NCBI GenBank assembly: GCA_030142905.1
Contig: JASJOG010000075.1
Coordinates: 1,483,662 to 1,547,661 of the forward strand
Length of the DNA: 64,000 nucleotides
Reading direction: 5' to 3'
Source of the DNA: Heliopora coerulea
Lineage: Eukaryota; Cnidaria; Anthozoa; Scleralcyonacea; Helioporidae
Shown here: one piece after another, positions 29,925 to 42,402 of the stretch
How positions within the stretch are numbered: the stretch's first letter is position 1
Layout: every line of letters begins with the position of its first letter
Notes under the pieces: model-generated
Told to the model about the DNA's origin: nothing
Seen by the model: only the letters and a program-made list of their open reading frames with translations
Database searches by the model: none
Translations under genes and position numbers: made by a program

Positions 29925-32900
29925 CAGACGCATTTGCAAGACCTTTTTAAATAAAGCCCTTTTCTTCAATTGCGGACTTTTCCATTTTTACGCAGTTTGC
30001 TTCTTTATGCTATTGACTCACCTTATATGGACTTTATCACGGAATTCTCTTGAGATGAACTGAATGATTTTTAAAGGATAGAGAATTTTCTCAAAAATTA
30101 TTTGTGACACTGAATTTGTGTCAGGCTGTACTGTGTGCAACAGTTGTCGCAAGCCTCCATATGTCTTCATATTCAAATAAATTGACCTTTCTACCACGCT
30201 TTTAAATAAATTCTGACGAAACCCTATCAAGTGGCCATTTGCCATTTCCCCAAAGGTGGCCGCTTAATAGGGGTGCTACTGTAATTAAATCTATACAGTC
30301 AGCCAAACAAAACATGCAGCAACTAGAAAGAGGCCAGGTAACGTTGGTTTGTTGCACAACAATTCACAAACCTGGGATAATTGTAACACAAGGCTGGTGT
30401 AATTAAACGTTTTCATTAGTGTGAGGGCGGTAAAAATACAGTGGGATCATTGCCCATGCAATGACATGAAAAAGTTTCAGCTACAGCTATGCTTTTGAAT
30501 CTTCAGTTCTACCAGTCGTACAGCAATTTCAGTCCAAGTAACTAGTAAAGTGATCCAGACGTAATGGTGGATGGTCACAGAATGACTGAACCAAATGGGT
30601 AATGAGAAAAAAAGCTCGAGATTCGGTGCTGTAGGTAGTGATTATGCCGGTAAATCAACAATTAATTGTTCTTTAATCACTCCAAGTTCATGAGTGTTTT
30701 ATAATTAAACTTTTTGTCATTAATATAAGCTCAGGTATTAATGAACGCCAGTTCTTAAATTAGCCATATAATGTAGAATAGATACATGGCTGAATAATTT
30801 GAAAATCATCGTTGCTTTTAAACTTAATATTTTCGAGCTGTGTAATTCACTCTCAGAATGGATGCCATTTTGCCCTTAATTTTGGTAATCTGGCTCATTG
30901 AATGTCGTGAGATTTGTTTCAAGAGGTTTTGTTTTGTTTTTTCCGGTAAAGGCGTTTGTGTCGACGGTGATGTTTAAAATCGTTTCTCTAGGAGAAAATG
31001 TCATTGGTCTTAAGAGCGGGCAGAGAAATTGATTTGTGCACAAAATTATGCACATCAACTGTAGTGTTAAGCTTAACCTCTGTAAATGAAGTTAAAACGT
31101 TGTAGTCTCTTCACATTCTGCTTCAGGACTTGTAAACCTGAAATGTTTTACAGTCTACATCAACATGGTTCCTCTATAACAATGTGAAAATAATTGGCCA
31201 TGCTTTTACATTGTATCCCTGCAAGAGTAGCCCATGGTTAGAGCTACTCTTTTAATTGCGGAAGGTCAAAGTTATACTAGGAATGTCTTTAAGCCATAAA
31301 TGAGTTTGTGTGAATGAGAATTGAGCAACTTGCCAGGCACGGTTAGAGTTTTAGTATCACGAAATTTCTATGTGAGCAACTGAAAGATGGCTATTCACAT
31401 CAGTTAAGTGTCTTAGTCATTAGAGTTGCTTATACAAAAGAAACTAAGCTGCAGCTAATTTAAGCTTTGGCTAAGTCATGGGCACTAGTAAGAGTGTTGA
31501 GTGAAGTTGAAGTGAACTTGTTCCCGACCTGAAAAAATTTCGATACCCATCATAATATAATGATGCTCTAAATCTGGGAAACGTGCAGAAACCTTGTTTG
31601 GAGGTTGATTGAAAGTTCTCTTTTCCAAATCACTTCCACCTCCTGGTCCGTTCTCATGAGAGCCTGCTATTAATATATGTATTTAAAGGTCACCATATTT
31701 TGCACAGTCATGATGTACAAGTTTTTTGTTTTTTTTTTTTAAATATACATGCCCATAACAACACCTGAACTAATTCCCAAATTTTCTGTGTGAAATTTTC
31801 TGTGTTCACTGTTTTTATAGCGAGCACTGACCTGAGAAAATCACGTTTCACACAAAAACATCATAAACCCTGAGTCACTGAAATGAAGTCGGGTAAGGCT
31901 GCTTAACAAGTTTTCCCCTCATTTCTGTTTTTAAATTCTACCTTTCTGACCTCATTTAAAGATTTTAACTGTAAGTTTTCACCTGGCATCAGGAAATCAC
32001 TGTATGTTAATTTGTATCAGTATGTACAAGAGGTTCCCATGTGATGCTTTTTCAAGTTTAATCTCTCGCTAAAATGGCTGCAATGACATTGGATTGACTC
32101 ATCATGTACCATAGTGAAAAGCAATAGTGCAATTCTAGGAAACAGGGAGCAGCTGCGGTCAGCGGCATTTTTAGGGGTGCGAAACCTTGAGAGATTACAA
32201 ACATTTGGACATCTTGTTTATTTGGAGGTTGGAAACCAAAGCATAAACTTACTTCATCAACTTCAATAACAAAGCAAAACATTTGATTAGCGGAAAGAAC
32301 TGCGGGACCTGTATACCTGTTACATGGCAACCCCAATTTCCTAGCCTACAAGCCACTTTTAAGACATGGCTTTCTTCGGGCAAATATCCTGTTTACTAGA
32401 TATGTGATCATCAAGTTAGCGGGACTCAAACTCTGAAAAAAATTAGGCCATAATATAAACTTGGGCAGTAATCATAGTTGCCCACAGTTTGTGCTCAACC
32501 CTCAATTGATGTAAAATCGGTTTTAAATTGTAAGGTCTTCAACTATAAACTGTAAATCTAATACACTGAATAGAAACTTTTCAAACCTTGTATCTTTGGA
32601 TTAGCTGCGGTCAAAGCGTCTTCAAATTAATTCCAAATATAACATGGCAAGTAGTAAGCTAAGAATGTGTACTACTCAATCTATGTCCTCAAACACTTTC
32701 ATTTAACCCTTTAAGGGTCAGCATCCTGTATACAGGACAATAAGAACAAAAGAGCAAGTGAAACAACAAAGTTAATTCAACCTTTGAAAGGTTAAAGTCT
32801 GTACAGTTTTAAATTTTCGGATCACAAGCCTATGGAATGGTTACATTTCGTCTTCCTGCAATGTCTCATTTGGCGTCCAATTTCTTCAAAATTTCCTAAG

Positions 32901-33295
32901 AAGAGCATATCCCTTTGCTCCCTGCTGTTTCTCACACTATCCCCCCCAGAAATCAAGTTTCAACTTTGAGCGCCGACGCTCTGGAAATTATAAAGGAGCA
33001 ACCGACCACTGAATCAACATATCAATCTTGGTCTTATTATCATGTTTTCATCATCACTGTCACTGTGGCATTCGCATGGCAACTTCGTAATAACAGTAAA
33101 GCAGTGTCAGGCTGAAAATACAAATAAGTCTTGAGTGCTACTTATACCAATTCTTTTGATATGCCCCTGCAGGAGAGGAGGAAGCAGCACCTCTTACTTT
33201 CATACTTACTTCCAGTACACCTCTGGTGTCATACATAATATGGCTGTAACATCAGTCAGCAAGGAACACTAAAGAATATTTCGATTAGATGCTTT

Positions 33296-33559
33296 CTATA
33301 CAAGCTTTTTACACACTTGCCTTCCTCGAACTTGTTTTATCTTTTCTAGGATGAACCATTTCTTGCATATCAGACTGGTAGCAAATGTGACAGTTTGTGT
33401 TTTGATGTAAGCAGTGCATAAAAACAAAATTCCCTGGAGCTGAAATAACATACATAGCAAAACTATAACAAGCCTTTGTTTCTTTGGCTCCATTTTTTCA
33501 ACTTTCCTGTGATTTTTACTACCTGGCATGAAATTCATCCCAGGTAAGCGGAATGGCAC
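33296..33559 (-). pseudogene. Possible Harbinger transposase N-terminal remnant
   Basis: An 87-codon ORF close to the right candidate terminus, with KKQRLVIVLLCMLFQL and a run of basic residues. Hydrophobic-then-basic N-termini occur in animal Harbinger transposases, and location and orientation fit, but no catalytic block is visible. Confidence 0.25.
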
Positions 33560-33649
33560 TTTGTACTACATATGAATCTGGGGTGAAATGTGTCTCGGTA
33601 TGCCAGGACATCCCGGTTCACCAGGATTATTTGAACAGGCCCTTATTTA

Positions 33650-36600
33650 CATGTAGTTTTGTTAAATGATAAAAAGACATTTGGTGTCCCATGTACAACA
33701 TGAAGAAAATGCCATGGTTGTCTTTGTACTCCAGTACCAATCAAAGTGACAGCCCACCCTCATCAGACAAAAATAGATCAAGATAGTAATGAACTGGTTG
33801 GCTTCCAGCTACCATTCACTTTAGTGTATGATGTGTGTGAATTACCTGCAGCCTTTGTATCAGCATGTGTGTCAGTATGATTCACTATACTATTGATCAG
33901 GTGCACTTTTCATAGAATTCTTGGGAACCGGTTGGTGCAAATACTGGCAGATCATTACCAACATCAGGATCTTCATTAATTTCGTTAGTACCTGAAACAC
34001 CACCATGACTCCAACACCCTATCATGTCTACAAGGCCTTTCTCTACCACAGCCAGGCCTGCTTTCGTCATTTTCACTGTCATCTATATTCCTAGTTATTT
34101 CTTCCATACTAAAATAAAACAACATATATATATATATATATATCTTTATGGTCCTGAAAGGGTATTTGATAGTTAATGTAGTAAATAACACAACTTGTAA
34201 TAGGAGAAAATATTGATGGACTGCAATCAGGTTGATACATAGTAAAAAGAAACAATTACCTGCATTACCTGCAGCAGCTTCAAAAACAGAAAGATCAACA
34301 GGTAACCCACACGTAATTGCCTAGAAAATATGTTAGTTTGTTTTCGCAACAGGAAGACTATACTCAAGGTGAATGATCTTAGGCAAGCAATGTATGTGTG
34401 CTGTTTACAGCACCTTTTATGGGTGATAATTTCCCTATGAAAGATGTCAGAGCTGTGACATTAACCAAGTTTACCCTGATGGTGATTTTATTCAACACAT
34501 TCAGTTACCAAATACAAGGAGTATGCTATAGTTGAAAGAATCTTTTGGTTATGTTAGTGTCACATAAAACTCCTGATTCAGCTCTAGCAGTGGTGTTACT
34601 GGTTTATTACAAGATGTTTACATGAGACCAGCTGGTGTGTTTTTGTTGTTGGTGATTTTCAAGGTTCAGCCTACTTTCAGTTTGCTTCAAGCTACCCTAT
34701 TTTCACACTGGTTCCCAATGTTAATGGAATCTAAGTCATGTTCAGACCCTGAAGACAAGCCTTCTGACCAACATAATAATGGTATTTGGTTTTGAACACA
34801 CACTGTCCATGTTCTGAATCCGAATTTGAATGAGAGGGTTGCAAGCATACTGATGTTGTATACAATAGCATGAGTGTACCTATGGGGGGGCAGTTGCCCC
34901 CCCCCCCCACTTTTCATTCTTGCTAGGTCAGTAGGTACGTCCAGTACATTAAGCCTGTCTGTTGCAGACCGTTTACATTTGAATTATGAAATTAAAAAAT
35001 TGTTAAATAAGTATGCAAAAGGTATTCAATATAAAATGTTCATAAGGAATTCTGTTTTGATTTGTTTTTTAATCAACAGAAATGATAGATCCAGTCAACC
35101 ATCAGGACAAAGTAGTTGTGGTAGTGTGGATGGCCAAAAAAGAAGATATGTTGGTATATATCATAGCTCATGTGATGCATGCATCTTTGCAAATAATTTT
35201 TGTAATTTAATACCATTATACTGGCCAGAGCTAGCAAAGCGGAAATCATTTATTCCTTAATATTTGTTGGTACATTTGTCTAAAATCAACCCTGCCCCCC
35301 ACTTTAAAATTCTTGGCTATGTGACTGTACAATAATTCATGTCTGAAAGAATTCGAAAGTGATTTCATCTTTTTGTAGGGAGGAACACCTGGGACAGAGG
35401 TCAACATTCGCCAAGAAATTGGTAATAATGATACAGATGAACAGTTATATATTCCTGATGACATCTCTACTGCTGATTGACAAAACATTCCCAAAAAAGG
35501 AAAGCAGCCATTGCTAAGTTTGTTGATGATAAAACAAAATAACTGTCAAAGTCTGTTAGTGCAAGCTACAAGGGAAGAAATAGAGTCAAGAAAAAACTCC
35601 TGGAGGAGATAGATGAAAACAAAAGCCTGGAAACATTTAATAAAATTACAGACTTGAATGCAAAATTATTAAATACCTTGATATCTGGAAAGCACTCAGG
35701 TCCTTCAGGAGTAAGCAATTACGTCCACTCACAAGTGCAGTCCCAATGGAATGACCCATGTGACTAATACCTTATTTGTACTTTCAAGGAGACAATGCAA
35801 AAAGTGTTTACTTACCTAAAAATTTACATAGGTAATGTTGTCAAGGTAAACTATCAATAGGAAGTTCTTGATAGAGAAACTCAGCTATATGATTATGTCT
35901 GATAGTTTTTGTGCAGGTTTAAACATCTGTACAAGAGTATGGCCTTTAACACATCCCAAATTAGCACAGCTTTCTGTGATACTTCAAACCCATAAGGAAA
36001 GTTGAGCCCCCTTGGTTGGCTTGCCTTTGTTTTTCCTCAGTAAATTATTTGCATTGGCAATAAATCACCAAACAAACAAATAACAAATGTGAGAATTATA
36101 CTTATTTTGCCTACAAGGCTTTTCATTTATACTGAAGTGGAATTGCAGGTAGCCATTTCCCACTGAGACATGAGATGATGGCATTTGATCAGCATTAAGT
36201 GTAAGTTGTGGAGTATTGTTGTATCTTCTGATGCTTTTCTTGATGTCTGTCGAAGATGAGTTTGCACTCTTCATATATTCCTCACGAGACTGGAAGTCGA
36301 TTTGTGGTCTCAGTATGCCTCAAATGCATTGAAATCCTTTGTTGGATCATCCCTTATCATTGCCAAAGCTGCGGCACTAACCATAAAGAAATTAACAACA
36401 CTTGCTGCTTCTTATACTCTCTCAAAGGGATGTCACTTTGCTGTCAAGATCAAGGAGAATCAGTGGACGGCCATGGGTGTTGTGTGGAATCTAAATTACA
36501 CTTTCTTTTAAGTCCCCACTGCCCTTCAATTATTTTTTATTTGCTTGTTTGAAGGTTAGTAGTATGGTAACTGCTGGCAGGAGCGCAGTCCATATTTTGA

Positions 36601-36800
36601 CCATTCTGGGTCAATCCTGCTGTACCACCATACAGGAGAAATTTACCATTTTGAGCAAAATCGTCACTTTCTCCAAAATCAGACTGCCATCAATCTGACA
36701 GTTAAAAAAGGAACTATGCACCCATTGATAGGCCTACTTTTCTGCTTCAAACCGGATCTAACCAGTTACAATTCAGTGGATGGTTTGGTAGGGATTTTAT
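33650..36800. other. Mostly non-coding, small ORF remnants only
   Basis: It contains a (TA)n tract near 34125, G/C runs at 34879-34911, and acceptor-like TTTTTGTAG at about 35378 followed by a readable exon-like stretch (GGTPGTEVNIRQEIGNND). An ORF at 36302-36511 is unrecognised. Nothing can be assigned. Confidence 0.4.
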
Positions 36801-38504
36801 AATGACCATAAGCATAACTTTTAATGCCATTATCCAATAAATAACACTTATCATCAAAGCATGACAATGACACTTTATTGATCTCATAGCTTTTTAATTC
36901 ATGGCAATTCTTATTGTTTTCATCTTATGATGGAGTTGTTGTTTGGAATGTTTCTCTATAATTGCTATGGTTAATGTTCCTTTTAATGACAGCTTTCTTG
37001 ATGCCTTTGGCAGTTTCACTACCCTCATCATTGTCTTTCATGTAGCTGTACATCTTAGATTTCAAGCGAACAAATTCCACAATTGGAACACCAGCGGTTT
37101 CATCTTTCATCTTTTCAATTACTTTCTTGTTCTCTTTGAAGTAATGTGGAGAATCTAAGGGGTAATCACTATTGTCAAATAATTTTCTTTCATGGAGGTC
37201 TTTATAAATGTCTTCTGCCATAATTTCATACAGTGAATAACTTGGCATTCTCACCATACATAGGTTTTATAATGTTATAATGGAAGTTCTAATGTACACA
37301 TGCCTACATAAGCTGGTGTATTGAGTGTGAGGACTTTTTTATCTTATAGATAGCCACAAGGTTTTCATTGAATATTTTACTGCTTACATGTGTTGGTTTT
37401 GACAACATCTCAATAAGTTTCTTTTCATCAGTAATTAATCAGACATCTACTCTTTTACGTAAGTTCTCCATTGTTTTACCATAAACAGAGTTATTCATCA
37501 GTTTAAAGAAGTCCTTCTCAAAGTTGTTTTTAGCATTTGTTCTCTTCTGTGTGTTAAAGTCAATGCATTGCTTAAGCCACTTTGATTAGTTGAATTCCAA
37601 GGCACAATGAATTTTCTTCAGTTTCATACCCAGGTGCGGATACAGGATTTTTCGAACGTCGGTCAGACCGTGACCAGTCGGCGCCCCCTCCCCGGAAAAT
37701 TATAGCAACCCCCCGGAAAATTAAGAAAGTGCAGTTACAATGCGTTAATATGGTATGTTAGCTGCGCAACAGTTGACTGTTTCGCCCAATATCAGGGCTC
37801 ATCAGCATGCCTAGGAATTACAACTAATAGATAGTTATATACCAATTCTGACATGGACAGCCTCTGAAAGAAGCCGAGAAAGTGAGCCATCTGGTTTTAA
37901 GGCGCCAGAAACCCGCCTTCACACCCTACAATTGCAGGGAGTTTGGTTAGATATGGGAGACGTTTTGGAACATTTCGAGGACATGGAATTGCTCAATTTC
38001 CCATGTCATTCCAGCCTTGATCTAACCCTTTACCCCCCTCCCACTCAGTAACAAAAAAATAAACCCTCTGACCCAAAACAAAAGCCCTAAAGAAAATATT
38101 GAACACGAAGGCACGCAGAGAAAGCGCACCACAAAGCCATTAAAACATAATTAATTTCTAACACATCCACGTGATGTTATTAGCTAGTAATAACACCATA
38201 AAAAAACAGTAATTTTCACCAAAGGAGTTTATTATACAGTTATGTAATATTTATAGCTTTCACGGGTTTGAATCCGCTTCCGCTATATCCATATCGAATG
38301 ATCATTTCTCATTGTAAAAAGAAGTTGTAAAGACAATATGCTGAAAGTCGTGTTTTTTTTCCGGATGCTCCGGTTTGCTCCCAATGGGATGTTGACGTAA
38401 GGGATTAGGAGTAGCAAGTTCGGCATTGATAACAGATTATTATAGTCCTGACGAGGCCAAAGCTGGCTAAAGAGAAATATGTGGTATAACGTTTAAGGTT
38501 GAAT

Positions 38505-40903
38505 TTATGAAAACTTTAATCGTCTATTATCAACAGCAAACTTATCTATAATTTCCGAAGTATCGGGGATAATTTCTTGATGAATTCTCATCATGGCAAG
38601 CCCATTCAAACGTTCCGAAATCATTGTACTACGTTTGTAGTTCTTTAACTCACGCAACACTGAAATGGAACGTTCACACTCGCAGGATGTAATCGGCAGT
38701 GTCCCAAGAATGCGGAGAATAACTTTAATATTCTCAAATCCCTCGAAACTTAACGACTTTAATGTGGAAGAAATGGTGTCTGGAATAGAGCATTCATAAT
38801 ATCGCCAGTACGTTTCCCAAACCAAGATCTCAGAGTCTAGTGCCAAGGGATTAGGCAGGTCAAGGCGATAGAAGTTGGCGGCAATCATAAACTTTTCCTT
38901 CCAATCAATACCATTGTTAAGCAAAGAATTCATTTTGTAAGGTACAACGCTAAGCCCATTATAAACGTTAACACTATGGGTATTGAAACGAGCTCGTAAT
39001 GCAGAGTTAAGGTGATCAACAATTGGAATGGTGAATGTTCTCTTGTAATACTCAGAAATAGATTTGTAAGGTGTGTTAGCTCGTGTTGTTTGTTTTCTTA
39101 CAGTCCTAAGCTTTGTTTCTTTAATATTTAACTGCTCAGCAAGATCTAATGCTTCACCATACCATTTATCATGGTATGTATCAATTGAATTTCTCAGTGT
39201 CAAAACAAAATTTTTCAAAGAACTTATCAAATGGATGCCGTCCATTATGTCAATACTCTTCCCTTGAAGCAACTGCGTAACACCAATTGTCGAGTCAAGG
39301 ACATTTCTACAAATTACTAAAGCCACAATGAACTCAAACTTTTCTAGCAGATCAAGCAAGTCGGCTGCCTCAGACGAAACATTTACACTGTGTACTTGGG
39401 GGAAATTTAACTTCATTTCCCTCAAAGTGCGAAATACTGGAATGAGAAGAAGCTGGAAGGTATCCAACCCATCAATTCGTTCAACCCATCTGGTTCTACA
39501 AATATCAACCAACTTCTTTTTCCTACCAATAGACTCTGAGCTGAGAAGGTTAATGTGCTTCTCTAGAGGTATCTGGCGAGTTGGGGAGATAGAGAAAAAG
39601 TCACACACAGATTTTACTCTTTTAAACATGGACTTAACCTCTGTTATATTGATTGAGTCACAAATGGCACAATTCAATCGGTGACTATAACAGTGCGTGA
39701 AAAGAGCTTTCTCATTTAACCTCAGCAAATGTGCAGAAAGGCCATTGATATGCCCAGCAACAGCACCAACTCCATCATATCCCTGACCTCTACAGTCCTC
39801 AATCGAAATACCAAAGTTATGCAAAGCATCGAGAATAGTTTTAGCAAGTTGTTCACCTTTAAGGCCCCACTTACAATCAAGGAAGGAAACAAACTCCTCT
39901 CTAATATTCATATCGCTATCTACAAAGCGCAACACAAGAGACATTTGCTCCATGTTGGATATGTCTCTAGCCTCGTCAGCTATAATTGAATAATACTTAC
40001 TAGCTTTTAAATCACTGATGATCTTATCAGTAATAACCTCACCGCAGCATTTAATAAGCTTATTTTGGGACGTTTTGGAAATATACGAATGGTTTTTTCC
40101 ACAAGAATTGAGGTGGTCCTCTAAGACCTTGTCCCCACCACGTACTCTAAAATTAAGTAACTCTACAAAATTGCCTACCCCACCGGATGAGAAACTCCCA
40201 ATTTTGGGATGATATTGAGAATCATCACGATGACCACGGAAAGCCAGACCTAAGTGACCACAAGTTAGGACAGTATCAGCTATGGAATGTAATTTAGATC
40301 GGTTTGCTTCAACTTCCTTTCTAACGTTACTATCTATAATAACTTCAATTGGCTGTGAAGCACCAGACATGTTTGATACAAAGGCAGTAAAAACAGGAAA
40401 AGTACAACCATGTAGACCCAAATGTCCAGTGTGACGTTTTAGAATAGTCATCGCATCATTCCAGCGACGGAGGGGTCGAGAAAAAAGATTGGAAATTTTA
40501 TTGCACTGACTCGGGAAACGATCACCAAACAAAATGCCCCATCTAAGGATGGAGAATAGCAAAGCCAAGGGTACAACTCTAACCAATGGTACCGAAAAGA
40601 CCTGCCATTTGTTTTGGGAAAGATGAAGTTTTTGTCAGGTTTGAAGACATTCTGAATGAGGTTAAAAATTTCCCCATCACTCATGCCTTTACAACTGTCT
40701 CGAAAAAATGCAGGGTCAAAATTAGATGAAGCAGCACAAGTAGAAGATTGTGGAAAAGTTGAGGATGAACCAAGTGAGGTTGATGGCAGTGATGTGGAAG
40801 ATGAACTAGGTGAGGTTGATGGCAGTGATGTGGTTTGTTTTATAGTATCTAACTTGAAAAATTTTTTAATGCCCTCATCATTTGCCTTAAGGCTTCTTTT
40901 CAT
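38505..40903 (-). pseudogene. hAT transposase (ZMYM/DUF4371-like), one frameshift
   Basis: The transposase cuts and pastes the element. The 5' frame has MKRSLKANDEGIKKFFK at 40903, a Ser/Thr-rich linker and a TTF-type zinc-finger start (FRYHWLELYPWLCYSP). A frameshift near 40545 leads into the 3' frame (to 38505), with the DUF4371-like catalytic core (YYSIIADEARDISNMEQMS; GQGYDGVGAVAG; FTHCYSHRLNCA; CRTRWVER) and the C-terminal hAT dimerisation region (CECERSISVLRELKNYKRS). The total is about 790 codons. Apart from the frameshift it is well preserved, implying a young copy. Confidence 0.9.
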
Positions 40904-42040
40904 TTTGCCCTTGTTTGAAACAAGAATCTGCTTCTGATGTTGTGAACAAAGTAAGGGAACAAAGTGATTGGTTGAAAATTTCTCACCAGATTGGACAAAC
41001 CCCTCATGACAGAACAACACATGAATAATAGGACTGACATCATGCACCTTTCTTGTATTAATGCGAGGAGGGACTACCTGATTAAATAGTAGCCTTGGTC
41101 TAATATCCCCAGAATCTGGATAGTGAGTGGATATATTATCCCCGATAACAGAAGACAAACCCAAAATGCACAAAAAGGAGGACCATGTGTTATCTTGGCA
41201 ATTAATGGTGGCTTCCTTTTAAACTAGTTCCTCAGTCTCAAAACCAGAGTCTAGAGATGCAGCTGAGACAGACAAAGGCAAAAGATTAACAAAATTGAGG
41301 TCAGGATGCTTGCTTGCAGCTGCTTCAAATAATGGATGGTGTGCATAAAACTGAGGATTGAGAAAAAGCTCAATAGAAGTCAAAATACGTAAAGTACTCA
41401 CAACACTGTTGTCCCCAACCAAAAGTATTGACACTGAGCTGTAAAGGCAATTTCCTGTCGCCTGAGACCTATAACAAATGCTTATTCAACTTAATTCCGG
41501 TGTCATGTGAAATATCACATTGAAAGAAATATTGAAAATTTTAAATTACTATTTCAAGGTCATGGCTTGTCTCGTATTTGCCATTAGACACATTACACAT
41601 AAATATGAATAAAATCAATGACTAGCGCATAGAAGACAATATATTCAAATTGCTCGAATTTTTAAAATATGTGTGATGTGATGTCACGATGCCATCGAAT
41701 CACTGTCCAACTCAAACCAAAACAGTGAATATCATGCAATATTTATGTACCTGATTGCCGTTAAAGTGACTCCAGGGGTCTTTATACTGCTCGCCATGCT
41801 CGGTATAAAGAATTCAGCCCCGATGTGGCGATGAAGCTGATTCTTCATCAAACGAGAAGTAAGCTCAGCCGAAGAACACTTCGGTCTTGAACTTAGTTTC
41901 TCACTTAAAATTTTCGCCTGATCTGATAGGTATCCGATGTCGTTGCTCTGAAGAGCAATTTGCACAGCTTCGAAAAGGTTTTCCATTGCCTTTTGAATAA
42001 AGACGTTTGAATTTCCAAGTATTTCGATATACGAACACAA
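40904..42040 (-). pseudogene. OTU/vertnin-like domain, two exons, in frame with hAT transposase
   Basis: Exon 1 (42040-41751) ends CAG/GTACAT; exon 2 begins at 41468 after TTGTTATAG; the 282-base intron has GT-AG ends and the frame is kept. Exon 2 encodes ATGNCLYSSVSILL (Cys at 41447-41449, as in the OTU Asp-Gly-Asn-Cys motif but with Thr for Asp) and NHFVPLL (possible catalytic His near 40966), a pairing also seen in vertnin-like proteins. TAA at 41219-41221 interrupts it. The frame runs on without a stop into the transposase start at 40903, suggesting a fusion protein. Confidence 0.6.
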
Positions 42041-42237
42041 AGAAAGAACAACATACTCAAAGTCAACCGCTCACGTTGTCGGCGAAAATGAGTCATGACC
42101 GGGGCAAGAAAATAAACCAATAAAATGCTATGTAAGGTTGGCGTCTTATTACTTTGACCAATAGAGAAATGCATCTTAAAGGCAAAATCATGTAGGCTAA
42201 GCTGCCTGATGTGGCAAAATACCCCAAATTTGGGCAC

Positions 42238-42402
42238 AAACCGGTCAGAATCCATGGTAACCTCACATCGAGCCAATCACAGGCATTAGATTTGCAGGGT
42301 AAGGCCCGCCAAACCGGTCAAAACACTTTGCATCCCATGGTAACCTCACATCTAGCCAATCACATGCATTAGAATTATAGGGTAAAGCCGGCCAAACCGG
42401 TC
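42238..42402. repeat. Two tandem 83-bp subterminal repeats of the hAT element
   Basis: CCATGGTAACCTCACATC starts at 42252 and again at 42335. Each unit ends in GCC(A/G)...AAACCGGTCA. Further AAACCGGTCA-type motifs occur just before and in the terminal repeat. Confidence 0.8.

Larger units (their letters stand above)
21174..33642. mobile_element. Candidate PIF/Harbinger-like element relic
   Basis: The left end (GAGCCCATTTATATGATCCC) and the reverse complement of the right end (GGGCCTGTTCAAATAATCC) are similar, and both continue with GTGAACCGG(A/G)ATGTCC. TTA flanks both sides (21171-21173, 33643-33645), the target duplication typical of this superfamily. A SANT/Myb-like ORF lies inside the left end on plus and a possible transposase start inside the right end on minus, the usual Harbinger arrangement. 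Later insertions (SINEs, Penelope, LINE) would account for part of the length. Two independent short elements are the alternative. Confidence 0.4.

Noticed and set aside
34874..35260. 128-codon plus ORF as a host gene
   Set aside because: It begins in a poly-C/G tract, has no recognised domain and no matching exon structure; kept only as part of the gap description.
36302..36511. Plus-strand 69-codon ORF as a conserved domain
   Set aside because: Two overlapping frames are open and neither shows a motif I can name.
41905..42276. 123-codon minus ORF as a separate gene
   Set aside because: It overlaps exon 1 of the OTU/vertnin-like gene in another frame and has no coding features.
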